A stretch of 64,000 bases of DNA from Neodontobutis hainanensis (GCA_024349245.1 JALDNG010000079.1:641001-705000), one strand, 5' to 3'. Positions 27,463 to 41,156 are shown, numbered from the stretch's first letter. Notes: generated from the sequence alone by a model not told the origin. Program-made: numbers and translations.

Positions 27463-27463
<1 letters not shown>
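25969..27463. other. Intron, no feature recognised
   Basis: AT-rich intron with pieces of unnamed repeats (the 16-bp word CACTAGATGGAGTCAT at 26087-26102 also occurs at 22436-22451). No exon recognised. Confidence 0.45.

Positions 27464-27495
<32 letters not shown>
27464..27495. repeat. (CA)16 microsatellite
   Basis: Uninterrupted CA run of 32 bp, producing spurious THTHTH and VCVCVC frames. Confidence 0.98.
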
Positions 27496-27497
<2 letters not shown>

Positions 27498-29398
27498 ACA
27501 GTACAGTAAAGTAGTGCAGATAATGACACTAAAGAAGTACATTTTGTCTTGGCTCACTAGAAAACAAACACAAATGCTTTTAGTGTCCCATTGCCTTTTT
27601 ACTTAAACGTCTGTGCAGAGTAATACAGTGATACAAGTCAGCAATTAGAATAACTCCAGTGTAACTTACTTAGTTACTAAAGGTATTTTATGGGCATTTT
27701 ACCTCTAATGGACAGAGTCAATCTAAACAGGATTCGAAACTTCGGTCCCCGAATGAGGTGTCAAGGGGCTCGGTTTCTTTTAAATGTAAAGAAAACGAAA
27801 TGGGAAAAGTGTTTTTGGAACAGCGCTGAGAATTAGAACAAAGTGCATAAACTATTTTATTTGACCATTGTTGTTCTTATATTTTTTTGTGTGTGTGCAA
27901 TAAATAAGTGTTAAAGGACAACGGACTGTGAAAGTTCAGTTTGCTTTCTGGTTCTGCTTATTTCTGTTTCAGCACTGAGAGCAGTTTTCATAACTCTTGT
28001 CGTTTGGCTCCCAGGCCCAGGTCACAGCCATCGCTCCAGTGGATAATAGTTATTGTGGGATGTCTTTGTATCGTAGTGGTGTAACCCTATAGCCTGTAGT
28101 GTAGAGTCACAGTCAGACAACCTCTAAAGAAAAAGACCTGTTTGGACCACAGAGGGACAGACTGCGGGCACTAACCCTGCTCACAGGAAGGAAGACCGCA
28201 TAAAAGACTGAGTAAAACCCGTCGGGGCGAGCAGCGGGGACTCCCTGTCGAATACACTGAGCGTCTAGTGTCTGGTAACCTGAGCAGAAGATTAAAGTCA
28301 ATGTAAAAGGTCAGCCTGTCTCCCGCTGTAATAATGTGCACGTTTAAATTGTATGCTTCTCTCATGTACATGGTTGGCTCCCAGCGGGGATGTTAAACTC
28401 CATGGCGATAGGCACTGACCCATGTTGTAAAGAGGTCAAAGGTCAACGGAGCTCATGGTGGGATTACTCTGACCCTGAACACTGGAACATCCTTTAGAGA
28501 GGAAGATGAAGGGGGTTAGGAACAATGTGCAAAAAGCAAGCATTAGGAAAAAGGCTACAAGACGATAACTGCAGGAGAGAAAAGGGCTAAGAGAAGATGA
28601 CCGGAATATGAAGAAGTAAGTGATTTTTATTTTTACCAGTGGAAGTATCAGTAAAGTGGCAGAATATGTATTTCTTTTGCAATTTTTAGGAGTACCCACA
28701 TTGGCATTTTTTAATAGATTTAGGGCTTTACAATTTAATGAAGAACTGAGTGTTGTAGTGTTAAATTGAGAAAAACAGTGACAACATTAGAACTGGATCT
28801 AGAGTCAGTTTTTGATTCATTTTCAGTGAGTTAAAAAAAATGGATTCCTTATTTATTGAGAGACGTAGTTGTATTTGACTTTTTAAGTTGAGGTGATGTC
28901 TAGGTCAGAGTTTGGCACTTAATTCTGGAGCTTCATGTGGCTCATACAAAGCTGGTTATGATGTTTATTTTAAGTCATTTCATTGTTCTATTCTCAGCTC
29001 TTTGGACCAAATGTTGCATATTATTTTCTACACAATGCCATCTTTCTGTCTGCCATTCTTCCAGAGTGCCCTTCCATGTTTCTTTATTGTAAAAATCTCA
29101 CTCACATTTGATGATATGAAAAAGGGAAAAGGGTGAAGCTTTTATTTGGATGCATGGTTGAGTGGGTCCAGTCACTGGCCTGTACAGGGTGAATCATTCA
29201 TCTATTTTTATGATTGAAAATATGAAAAATAAATGGTTTTCCAGCTCACAGATTGCCTTGTTAAATTTGAACAATTAGGTTTTAAAGACAGACTCTGACG
29301 CAGGTTCCATTGCTTTGCAGCACGTTGTGCCTGTTGTGCATTGGACTCTCTGGCACTCACGCTGAAGTTACCCCTTGGAGAAAAGTTTGCAAGAGTTT
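27496..29398. other. Intron, no feature recognised
   Basis: Non-coding sequence without recognised repeats. Slightly more GC-balanced at about 28080-28300. Confidence 0.45.
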
Positions 29399-29457
29399 GT
29401 CGCAGTCAGGACGTCTCATAAAAGCTTTGTGCTTTTATGAGACGTCCTGACTGCGAC
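29399..29457. repeat. Perfect 27-bp inverted repeat with 5-nt loop
   Basis: The left arm (29399-29425) begins GTCGCAGTCAGGACG and ends CTCATAAAAGC. The loop is TTTGT (29426-29430). The right arm (29431-29457) begins GCTTTTATGAG and ends CTGACTGCGAC. All 27 positions pair and the match stops abruptly at both outer ends. No transposon was recognised around it. It would form a very stable DNA cruciform or RNA hairpin. See findings for possible origins. Confidence 0.97.
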
Positions 29458-29616
29458 GTGCTACAAAAACAAGGTTCTTAAACTGTCATTTCACATTTAA
29501 GAGCACTTATCAATTTCATAGATGCAGTCATAGCAAGTAAGACATGAGTTATTCTGTGAGCGTTTGAAATGAGCCTTGGGAAAGGTTGGCCATAAACAAA
29601 AAAAGGTGTTTGATCC

Positions 29617-29775
29617 ATAGCCAGGTATTGATCAAAAACACTGTCGGAGCTCATGAAAATGAACATGTGTGTGGATGTGAGTGTGTATGGGCATTGGCTG
29701 GAAAGTGCGTGGTAGAAGGTAATGGCACTTGATGTGTGATTTGAGTTATGGCCAGGTATTGATCAGAAAGCATTG
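29617..29775 (+). repeat. Short direct repeat pair, 131 bp apart
   Basis: ATAGCCAGGTATTGATCAAA with CACTG at 29617-29643, and ATGGCCAGGTATTGATCAGA with GCATTG at 29748-29775, are near-identical over about 27 bp in the same orientation. The pair lies 160 bp after the perfect hairpin. Confidence 0.75.
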
Positions 29776-32700
29776 CAGTGCCTTTTAAAGTTTACAAAAG
29801 AGCTTAACTAGGCACTGTTACAGACTCGGAAGCCATTAGGACTTTGTGTAAAATGCACCAAAGTGACACAAATAGACAAATCAGGAAAGAAAAGGGCATG
29901 TTGAATGTCAGAAGTATCAGCAATGAACACTATCTCCCAAATTTGGTGTATCTTTCCAGAGCAACTTAGCCATTTTAAAGGAACCTATTTTTTATTACAG
30001 ATATGGTGTAAATCTGACATCATTTTTTGTCACATTTCAAAGAAAAAATTGCCTGAAATCCTTTTTATTCACAGCCATTTCCAGTGGTTCAACCAATAAT
30101 ACCCTTTTATCTAAAATTACCAAATGATCAGACTTATTTCTTTAGAACAGAAAAATAATCCGGATGGTTGGTGTCAGGTGTAACTAACTTTATGTTTGGG
30201 CACCCCTGCATTACATGATAGCATTATATAATACCTTTGCATAAATACCTTAAGCCTAAATGATAAATTCACTCAATATATATATCAAAATATTATTATA
30301 TTATATATCTATTTTCTTTACCCACAGAGAAAGAGGTCACAGAAAGAAAAATATTTTTTATCTCATTTTCCATTTAGCATCATTTTTATTTTGGTCTTAA
30401 AATGTTAATTATTTGCTTCCTGGAGTTATACAAAAAAGTACAGCTTTCACAGAGACTGGGTTGAACTGACATTTTGAACAAATGCTGCTGTTTTACACTC
30501 ACATTGTTTTAAGTCTAGCAGGAACTTTTTGTGTTTCTATTTTTACTGGGAAGTAGTTTATCTGAGATCTTTCCTTGGGTGTGTCTAAAAGCTATCAACG
30601 GTCCACTAACCTAATTGTTGTGCCATTAATTGGTATTGGGTCATTTGTTGAAAAGGCGGTTTTGGGGACTTAGTATGAGCTCTCTCATAAAAGTGGAGAC
30701 ACAGACACACGCAGACTGGGATCTTGAGATGATAATGATTTTGAGGACTTTGTCTGAGGCAAGGGAAAAGGAAATGTGTGTCTTGTTAATGATTCCCATG
30801 GGTGAAGTGGACAGAGTGGACTGTTAAAGTCTGGAGATAAGGCCCTGAGACAGACTTGGGCGGCACTTTGAAAGCTGGTGACATGATTGTGAAAGAGAGA
30901 AAGATTTTTGGAACGAGCTGGACAACGGGGCATGGCAGGAAGTTCTAAAATAATCAGTTTAGTAAAATATGGCATGACTGCAAGAAAAACATGATTTGGT
31001 GAGGGTTTTTTTTATGTAGTTGAATTAGTGTGGCCTAAACTAAGCTCCGTTTATCCCAGATCTTCAACTTCAGCAACAACCTGTGGGCTATTTATCCAGC
31101 CAATTTTCCCCTGGATTTTACTAAGCATGATGTAAGAGAGACCCATTTTTACTGGGTCTGGATCCAATATTAGCCTGTAATTACCTTTAAGGCCCGCTCC
31201 CTATGCTGAAGGATTAGCCATAATCCATAACCAAACCCATAACTATTGCAACGCTACGTTAATTTCAGTCAGACACAAGCAACATGCTTGTGACCGGGTT
31301 GCTGTCCTTTTAAATGGAAGCTATTACCCGACACAATATTGAGAGTAGTTTTTCAGGCATGGAAATTATATTTTTATATCTTTAAATATCCAAATGTCCT
31401 GGAAATACTGTATACTGCGTAATATCTTTTGGTAAACAATGCCCTTTTTGTTAACTGTAAAATTGTAGTTTGAACCCTTTCAGACAGCTGTATTTTGAGT
31501 TCTGTCCCTCTGAAGCTTCTGTATTTAAAGTTTGGACCCTTTGAGGCCTGTGTGAGTGTGAGTTTTAGTAGTTAAAGTTCTGTTTTAATTTACATTTTGA
31601 CCACTTGTGGCTGCTATAGTTTTGTGAAGTCACTATATTGTTGACCCTCTTAGTAATTCTAGTTTTGACCCTCATAGTTTTCTGTAGTTGGAGTCCTGAC
31701 TCTCTGATCTTCTGTAGTGTAAAGAAAAGAGTCTCTATTTCTCTAATTGCGCTAAAGGCTTAAAAGGGCAGGCGTAATAAAACTGTTTCTTTTAATAGAT
31801 GCCCCTTAATTAAAACATTTTTGAAAGTCCTGGAATGGGATTTAAAAATATTGGGAACCCTGAAAAATCAAGAGCAATGGAGAAATAAACAGAGTAAGCC
31901 AGACGAACAGAAAAGGTTAGTGGATTAATATCCTCACAGGAGAGGCACATAGGAACAGGGGTGCTGTTGGTTTGAAATAGAGCTTAATATCCTGCGTTTA
32001 CTGCTGATGGGCATGATGGGAAGTGTGTACGCTTGTGCTTTTTAGAGTCTCCGTTCTCATATTTGATGTTGGATAACAGTATAAAACACAGTAGATTAAA
32101 GACATAACACACTAAACTGTGGAAAGGGTAGGTTTAAATGGCTGTTTTTATTAGCTCTCTCTGTATTAACAACCAATGCTACCTTTGTCTGGAATAAAGA
32201 TGAAAAAGTATTATCGTGGTCTTAACACAAGTAAATATCAGCATTTAGACAAAAAAGAACATGTACTTCACTTTAACCTTTTAAATACAAGTTCATATAG
32301 TGCCTTGTAATAAGAAGCACTTGGTATAGTATGTTTTGTAACCTTAGCACACGCACTGCTCCAATGCCTCAAATAAAACAATGTTATTCAGCTTCTAATT
32401 AGCTTGTAAGGAGAATAATTTTATCCACTTAGCGTCACTACTTGACGCTGATTTTGCACTGCCCAGATAATCACGATTCATTTTCATGTTTTTTGAGAAC
32501 AATCAAAGACAATATTTTGGATATCGTGCAGGTTTTTTTGTATGTCAGACTAATACTGTCAAAGAATGAATAGGAGGCAAAATGTCTGTGATTAGTTTTT
32601 CAGATAATAATAATCTAAAGTAGTTTTAATTGTGTAATATTAAAGCAAATCAAATTCATTGTCTCAGGTTACTTTCTGAAGGGACTGTGGACTAGCGGGG

Positions 32701-32836
32701 GCACACTGCTCTGTAATAATAGCAACAATGGCAGCTCAATCATATACTAAACACACAGTAATCCTACCTTTTTATTATAATGAAAGAGGTAAAACAAGCT
32801 GTAGTAATCGCTTGAACATTAGGGGACACAGCTATT

Positions 32837-32853
32837 AAAAAAAAAAAAAAAAA
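32837..32853 (+). repeat. A17 homopolymer
   Basis: Seventeen A after GCTATT. No retroposon body was recognised upstream. Confidence 0.85.
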
Positions 32854-35800
32854 CTTTTTCTTTGTTTCTCAAATTGTTTTTTTTCCATAAATGATAAAAC
32901 ATATATCCAACTTTTTATGACCAGCCAGGACTGACAAATGAAGGGTTAGGAAGCTGAAATCTGCATAAAAAAATCTATGCATTACACTTGAAAAAAGAAT
33001 ATTAAGCGTATTTTGAGTTAATAGTCTCCTGGATGATTGGGATTCTGAAAAAAATGTTCCATATATCAGACTTTATATGGTCTATGTCAATAATATACAT
33101 TAAAACATATGGATCTTCAGTGTTTTGAATTTATTTTACTTGCCAGATTTGCATATCCAGCATACTATACACGCCACTAGCTGAACTTCACCACCTCCAT
33201 ATACATAAGCCCCTAGAGGTGTCTGTATCCCATACTGTAAGTGCCTTCTTTTATTTATAGGATTTACTGCTCTGCTGCTGTGTCCCGTCTAAGGTTGGGC
33301 CTAATTATGTGCTGCAGGCCTGTGAAGAGTCCTGTTGTCCCGTGTATGTGAGAATGTGTGATTGTTCTCAGTGGTGAAGGAAAGCCAGTTGTAGGTCACC
33401 TCTGTGATAGCTCCATCCCTGCTTATCAGCGTCCACTCCGTCTATCTGTCCTTGCCCATCACTCTTGCTCTCTATCTCCTACCCTCATGCTGTCACTCAC
33501 TCACCTCGCCAATCTGCCTTTTCACTCTAAACTTCACTTCCCCTCAACAAGGTTATCAGGCAGCACCACTAAAACACCCATGCGGAGTGTCTCTTCAAGT
33601 TTATAATTTGCAGATGCTACATCACCAACAAAACCAAAGTTACTTTTTATAGTCCGGCTTCTGCCACACTTTTGTCAAGTTCCTGCTGAGACCAAATAAA
33701 GATGCAAAATTTACTTTGTGTGAGCAGACATATCAGCGCTGGACACTCTCTCAGTATTGTGGTAGTTATTTCTTCCTTGTTGACATCGGTGCAGACCAGT
33801 GGGACCATCCCTTTATTGAGAGCAAGCTTGTGATTGGCCAAACCTTCTGCTACGTGCTGAACATCCTCATTTTTTAAAACTGATTGGATTGTAATGACGG
33901 TGTCAGTGAAGAGCACATATGAGCCCACATTGCCACAAAGCAGTGTGCATCAGCTGGTTTACGTCAGTTCTGAAGCCGATTGGGGAAGTGCCCATAGCTT
34001 GACTGAGCCTGCTGCCTTCTCTTGGCCCTCTGGCTAATTAATTTCCCACATCGAGCATGTCCCACCATAAAGTACTTTCCCTCCTCCTTGTGTCACACTC
34101 AATCTGTTCCTCCTCTCCAGTGTGTCTCTTCAGCTGGTCTGGTTCTTTTTCAGTTCCCTGTGGTTTTTGATTGCATTTGCTCAAAATGTCATCACCTTGT
34201 AAAGTCTAACTCACACTCATGTACTTATTTTGTTTTTGCTTATTTTAAACAAATCATTCTTTAACTTTGTAACAACAGAACAGATTGTAACAGTATGAGA
34301 ATAGCTGTAAGACTACAAAGGGCTACATTTGGATGATTACTATTAGCTCATTTGGCTTTTGTGTACCAATCCACCACCCCAACTTTGGGACACATAGGTG
34401 AACAGACACTGTAACTGTATTAAACATGTCCAAGATAAATGTTTATGACTGGCCCAAACCTTTTCCAAGTAGAAGAGATCCCAGACCCACTAACTCTGCA
34501 AAGTGAAAAGAGAGGATGATGTGGCTAGTGCTTTGTGGCATTTTTGTAAAGGTCATCATATACAATTATTGCTTCATGGGTGATAATGTAAATGCAAAAC
34601 AGACCAAATATTGTTGCCTTATAATAACTTAAGTAAAGTTATTATATGTTTATTATCATCAGGAACTTTGGTATACAGTACATACAAGTAGGGCTGCACA
34701 TTATCTTAATATCTTAATAGCGAGTATCAACATTTTGTCACACAGACTGTCAAAACAAAAACACAATGGTACTCTAAGCAGCAGATTTTCACACACCAAT
34801 TGAACATTATAAAAAATAGATAAATCACATATCCTTTATTGTGCTCTCCTACATATTCTGTTAATAGCTTATTGTGTCTTTATATCTGTCCATTAGATTC
34901 TTACATTTTACCCTTGATGAATGGTGCTGTGGTCCACTTACTGCCTTTATCCTCACTTTGCATTCTCACCACAAACCAACTGCTCCATAGCTTTCTTGGA
35001 AGCAAACTTAGACCTTCATTTTCACGTCGACCAAAGTTTGATTGCTCGTGTGTATCACAATTTAAATCCACTTTTACACCTCCCTAAACCAACTGGACTC
35101 TTTTGTAAATGAACCAGAGTTGGTGTGGTAAATTTTCATTTGAGTTAAACCTATAAACTTGTTCCTCTTCTAAATCTAATGTCTGCATGCCGTGGTTTCT
35201 GTGTAGTTCTCACAGTTTCTAATTAGCTAATGCTTTGCTCACCACAGACTGAGACAACAGTGGCTCTGTTGTCCTGAGTGCATTTCAAGTGCGTCATTTT
35301 CTGTGTTGTTTACAGCATTAGTTTTGGCACTCTGAGTGACCCCCACCAGTTTAGAAGGCTACTTTGAGGATGAACACTCCGTTAATCAATCATGCAGTCA
35401 GACTAACACTTGGCCGGGGCAAAAGGGCATCAAGGAAGTTAAGTGATGTCCACATGGGGCCGGTTGACCTGCTTTGCTTTCTCGTAAAGAATGTACTTAC
35501 AAGGTGTTCTATGCATGTGAACCAGAGCACCAATCATTGTCACATTTCAAGAAAGAATGCACGCTAAATAAGCCATGCCGAATAACCTTTCCATGCTTTG
35601 GATAAACACTTTGAGTTGTATGGGAATAAATCTTGTATTGCACTGTATATAAAATGTTATGGACCGATAAAACAAGGAAGAAAGTCTGTTTTACAGATAA
35701 TAGCATAAAGCTGTGGTGTCTGTCTACCATTAAGTTTAATTTTCCAACTACCGCCATTTTGTCAGCCTTTTTTCTTTTTTAAAATGTACTTTGTCAAAAA

Positions 35801-36157
35801 TATTCAAAATAAGTTTTTGCAAAAATGTAATGGAACTAATTTCTCCTGGTCATTTTTGGGATACATTTTTGATCAAAAAGCAGCTTTTAAATATGTTTTT
35901 TTTTCTCCTCAGTTCAGAAAAACTGGAGGCAGGAGACATATTATTCAGCCGTGTAGTCCAGGCAACTGAGATAAAACTGCTTTTTTATATTCCAGACATA
36001 ACAGTATCTCACCTTATTATACTGTCTACAGCTGATTGTAACAATGTGTGACTATCCCAAAGTTTTCATATTAGAGAAGTAGACTGTCTCATTGATTTGC
36101 AACACAAAACGCCTAAAACAGAGAAAGGCAGAATTTTAAAGAAACATAACTTTTCAC

Positions 36158-36177
36158 TTTTTTTTTTTTTTTTTTTT
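36158..36177 (+). repeat. T20 homopolymer
   Basis: Run of 20 T after TTTTCAC. No associated element recognised. Confidence 0.9.
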
Positions 36178-37864
36178 ACATTCTTGCACAAACCGAAATG
36201 TCACTGCGGATAGGAACACAATGTGGGTGGATATGACTGGAAAAAATTGAAATGCATCCATAGTACATAATAAAAAAATGTGAAGTGAAAAGAGTTTTTT
36301 TTGTATTTTTTGTGGCTTTGGGTGTACAGAGGAGCAGTGGAGAGGGCAAAACTGGGGCCAAGTTTTTAAACGCAACACAAAGAGCCGACAGAATGTCTTT
36401 CACATTAGACATGACAGTTGTGCTTTCTGGAATACATCAGCCATAATAAGCCATTTTGTGTTGTCCCTGCTGCCATATTTATGCACCCACATTGCATATC
36501 CCGTTATGTCTTTCTTATACGTTCTGTCTTCATCAGACGCTAAAATATGGTGGGTAGAGTTACAGCGGACAGGCGCGGGGACGGTTTCAGAGCAATAAGA
36601 TCGCAGTAATAGCACACCATCATTTAGGAGAATGTAATAAGTGAATATCTAATAAGGCCGTAAAAGATGCTTAACCCTTGGATCTGGGAGGTCAGCTGCA
36701 GAGATAGCAGAATAAGCTGATTAAGGAAGGTTTCTTCTCACGTTGCGGTCATCACAGGATTGACCAATGCCTGACCCCGTTTAAGGCTGTGGTTACTTTA
36801 GTCCAGATACGCTGTGAGTTTGGATAAATCCACTATTTATGGTGTTTGATTACGGCTTGTGGCTGAGATGGGAAAGGAATGGGGAATGAATCTCTGTCTG
36901 TAGAAAATGCATTAGTTAAAAGGAGAGATTCATCTTCCCTGAACCCAGTTTGCATGGGAAGGCTGTGTAACATTAGCAAAAAGTTCTGCTATTTTATGTG
37001 AATATAAAGACAATAGATTCGGCATTTTCAAATATTTGGAAAGCAATCATTTTCTTCTATGTCTTATTTGATGATTTTTAGGTTTTTTTTGACTGTCTGA
37101 ACGCAGATTGGTTAATATTCTGTCAATTCTGGACTTGTCACCAGAAAAAATCTGATTCTTTTCAAGAGATATGAATGTGCAATTAGGGCCTTTTCTCATT
37201 TGAAAGGTCCGCACTAAGAACTTACAAATGATTATGCAGTATTACTTAGGTTCTTCAACTTCTGGTTTTAGACTACAGCTTTCAAAAGCAGACTTTCTTT
37301 GAACTTTCTGTTAACTGTTGTTGTGACAACCGGGACGTGCCTCCTGCCTACTTTTTAGGAAAGTCGTGGAAAGTTAGGAAGTTAGAAAATAAACTAGACC
37401 TTGGTTCAGTTTGGTCCACCTCTTTTTCCCAAGACCAAAGAGCAGCTGTTTGGTCCAAACCACGGTCCACTGCAGCAATGCAGAACGGATAAAACAATGG
37501 GCTAATGGGAAGAAGAAGAAGGCTAACTAAATGTGCCATTTGTTAATGGCAAAAACAAACAACGACTAAAACTTTGAGATGTGGAGCAGCAGCTTTTCTA
37601 AAGTAATCAGCAGAGATAATATAGGGATATGCACAGGTGAAGGGGTAGACTAACGATTTCTTTATCTCCTTTTGTATTGTCTCTCTAAACTTACTGATAC
37701 AGTGCTTCCAAGGAAAAAGGATGTTATTCAGTATTATTAAGTAGCTTTGCTTCATTTGACACAAGCACAGTAAGAAACCCAACCAGACCATGTGAAACTA
37801 CAACAATAGTGCCACCAAAGTATCTGTGAATGGGTGGATTCATTCTTACAGTGCTCTGCAATTA

Positions 37865-37970
37865 TTGTGTGAATGTCAAAGGTGTACTTTGCCTCATGCC
37901 CAAAGTAGCTGGAACAGGCTTCAGACCCCCAGGACCATTAACAGGACAAGTGGCAGAAAGATAAATGATG
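37865..37970 (-). repeat. Common teleost interspersed repeat (partial, reversed)
   Basis: Read on the minus strand the order is CATTTATCTTTCTGCCACTT, GTCCTGTTAATGGTCCTGGG, TCTGAAGCCTGTTCCAGCTA, CTTTGGGCATGAGGCAAAGT, ACACC. This aligns with the left third of the copy at 22550-22932 (CATTTTCTAC, GGAGCCTATCCCAGCA, TTTGGGCCTGAGGCGGGGTACACC). The rest of the element is missing. Confidence 0.75.
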
Positions 37971-40900
37971 CCATGCAGTGCATCGGTAGTCTTGAAAACC
38001 TCATATTGTTTTTTCTCCTAAAATATTTAATAGTTCATCACTGGCTAAGGTCTTGGTTAAAGATCTCCAAGGTCTACTGGCTTGACCAATTGCAGCCAGG
38101 TTGTAAAGTGATCTCTTAAATGATCCATGATACTCTGCCCAACAAATGGAACAGCTGATGCTTTGTCCATTGGGCATTGTTGATCAAGAAATATTGGTCT
38201 GTATCTCTGAAAGCAAACCATTTTAAGACGAGTTTCATCCTGTTTCTCATATGACATATATAGTATTTTTCTGTACCAGTGACTGGTTGGGTAAAAGACA
38301 TGTGCCATGCTCCAAATAAACTCTATCCCGGATTTAAGGTCGAGCTCTGTCTTTCTCCGCTTCTTTCACACGTAGCTTGAGAGTACACACACCCTGAAAG
38401 AGACGGCTAGATCCTAAAGCCATTTTCAGGCCGGCCAGCCGAGTGTGTCCTCATTAGCGTGTGTGAGTGTGTAGTCACCACTCAGTCACAGCTTCTGCTG
38501 CCAGAATGGGATTTTCCCTCTCGCTCCTCTGGCTCCTCCACCTCTTTTTCACCTTAACTTCTCTTGCATATCGTTTCATCTGTTCCTCAGACAGAGAGTC
38601 ATTATCAGACAGCAAAGACAATTTCCTGCTCCTTTGGTCCCTCGTGTCACTGCTGTCTAAAGGTTTTTGAAAAGCACCCGTTTTACATTCTGTCAGATAA
38701 AAAAAAAGAAATAGTTTAATTGAAAACCCTGTTGATATGTTTTAAAAGGAACGTCCAGCACAATTGTATATGTGTAATTGTATATTTTTATCCACAGTGT
38801 TTGAAGATTTATATGTTTTAATAACTGCACCAAATGCTCAGACAGATTTCTAGTACTGTGGAATATATTTCTGTTTACATCCATTCTGATTTGAATAAGG
38901 CACTTGAGTTTTACTGTTTAGTGAACATATGAGTCACAGGCGTTTATTGCAAGTAAGGGTAGGCTTACTTTGTCTGGTTTGTTGGCTGTTCATTTTGTGC
39001 ATGCATCATATGCCAAGACATATTCTTACTGTTACGGATTTTTTTTCATTTCTGCCTTAAATGCAACAAGTGGATATCCAAATGCAGTGACATAATTTAG
39101 TAACCAGCAAGTCTATTTCCACATAACCCGGGACTCATTTAGGTGTGTGTCCTGAGCAGCAGCAGTCCAATCAGTACCACCAGAACCAAATGTTTATTGA
39201 ATTTGCAGGAAGCCTTTTCCGCCTTCACTGAGCATGATTTATGCTAATTCAATTGACTAAGTGTTTGAGGTTAATGACATACTCAAGTTTGAGGCTAATA
39301 ATGTTGCCATTTATATAAAGGTCAACCAGAGGCTGTTCTTATTCAGGGCTCTGAGAAGAAGTCTTCATGTGTTCTCTGCACAGCTGAGATTTGTTCTTGT
39401 TAGATTCAGAAAGTAATGACATATTCTTTCATCTGTTGGTTTGGTTTTCTGAACCTCTAAAATGAAAAACTCTACGTTGAAGTTCAATGTTATTTTGCGG
39501 ACTTATTCCTTCTTCTTAGCTTCTAATAATTTACTTTTAGTATGTTTTGGTTTATTTTAGTCCGTTTTTTCTTGTCTGTAACAGTTGTCATTTTACCCGC
39601 TTGGCAGTTTATGAACCGCTTCCATTGTCCTCTTGGGCCTTTTTTATGCCATACTGACTTTTGTAATTTGCCATTGTTTTGTTGGTTTCTTGACTAATTT
39701 TTTTGTCTCCTTTGACCTTACTGGCCTTGAATCTATTGATGACACGTCTTCCTCTTCATTTTCTCTTTTTCTAGTAACAGTGGGAAATATGGAGTTTAAA
39801 GCAAAAGATTAGGTTGTTACTCTGGTTTTACTCCACATTTTTACCAACTCCCAGTGGGAAAAAAATACTTAACAAAGAGGAAATTCAGTTTCTTCTGAAA
39901 TAGAGACATGCTTTGTTCACTAAAACAGGCTGTGAGCTCATATCGCAGCCTTTATCTCTGACAAGCAAACGTTCCACTGCAGTAAAACACTTTTACTGAA
40001 AGCTCCTCTTCTTGCCCAAAGTAGCCAACGATTTCCATTTACCACCTGTAGTAGCTGACTTTACAGTCTCCTGATAGAGGATCAAAGAAACGGCACCGAG
40101 GCAGAGCGCACACAGGCAGATTGTAATGGCAGCCAGATGAACTTGGTGATAAAGTACTGAACAAGTCTTAATGGCCCCAACAATTGGCTTTGTCTGATAG
40201 AGGCATTACCTGCTGCACTTTACCAAATTGAGAGTTTACCAAAATGTTGTTTGTTTGTTTTTGTTTGTCCTCGTCACTATCTAAGTGCCATATGCTTTTG
40301 TTCTAATGTCCCGGGGCTTGTCGACAGTGAGTCTGATTATGCAGGTGGTGTGTGTTTAGGTAAGTGTTGCACAGCAATCAGGAAATGCACGCACATTTTA
40401 TCCACTGGCGCGCCTTGTATATTCACCTTGGGAGGCACCTGTCGGATTCAATCGTCTCACTTTGTCAGGCCGGGACAAGTCAAGTTGAAGGTGAAGAAGA
40501 AGAGACGTGAGCTTGGCAAAGTGGGGGAAGTTCACTTGTTTGTTCTGCATCAGCCTAAAGTTTTCCGCCATTATTTGATCTCCACTCATGGGAAAAGTTT
40601 GAACTGCCTGGCAAGGGGGTAGTAAATGTGTTTCAAACATCAGATGTGGATTCAAAGAAAGGTAATTCAATTTGGAGTCATGTGATTAGACAAGACAAGA
40701 GGAACAAAATGAGGAGATGCAAGTGTGTTCACTGCAGACATAGTTTTCCAGCTCAGAAACATTGATAGGAAAGAGAGTGTACTAATTATGTGTAATGCCA
40801 CCCGTTGCAATAATAGTGGTGTGTGTAGTTTGTGGCAGTAACATTTCAGATCAGCATGTGCAAATCTCCTAAAATGTCTCAGTGAATTATTTAGTTTTTG

Positions 40901-41107
40901 AAATGTCTAACCAAAGGTATGTTAGTCAATACATGTACTAAGCTTCTACCAAAACTGTGTGTTCAATTAAGAACAGAAAATGCCCCTGTCCCAGAGTTGG
41001 TACACTGTGGGGCAGTTGAAACGGAAAGAAACAGGGCATTCACTTTCTATAAAGAATGCTATTTTGACACAAACATACATAATTAAAAACATAGTTACGT
41101 TTTGATT
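37971..41107. other. Intron, no firm feature
   Basis: No exon or named repeat recognised. A more GC-balanced, repeat-free stretch lies at about 40080-40480. Confidence 0.45.
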
Positions 41108-41156
41108 TGGTTCAACTGCATATTACAAAACTTTACCCAATGCACCTTTGAGCAAA
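41108..41156 (-). repeat. 'GGTGCATTG' fish repeat end, copy 2
   Basis: On the minus strand it reads CTCAAAGGTGCATTGGGTAA and reaches ATGCAGTTGAACCAAAT. It matches 60890-60935 (minus) and 16435-16485 (plus). Confidence 0.55.

Larger units (their letters stand above)
29776..37864. other. Intron, largely featureless
   Basis: AT-rich intron. It contains an AT-rich patch at 30275-30315, A17 at 32837-32853 and T20 at 36158-36177. An unexplained minus-strand open frame at about 33647-33950 is discussed as a finding. At 34691 the word TAGGGCTGCAC resembles a hAT end but no partner was found. Confidence 0.45.

Noticed and set aside
29399..29457. MicroRNA gene at the perfect hairpin
   Set aside because: Loop of 5 nt, stem without any mismatch and total length 59 nt do not fit a normal precursor; kept only as a finding.
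34691..34760. TAGGGCTGCAC as a hAT terminal repeat
   Set aside because: One short word; no inverted partner and no target duplication found nearby.
40979..41036. Inverted words AATGCCCCTGT and ACAGGGCATT
   Set aside because: Short, one base off and about 50 bp apart; expected by chance in this length of DNA.
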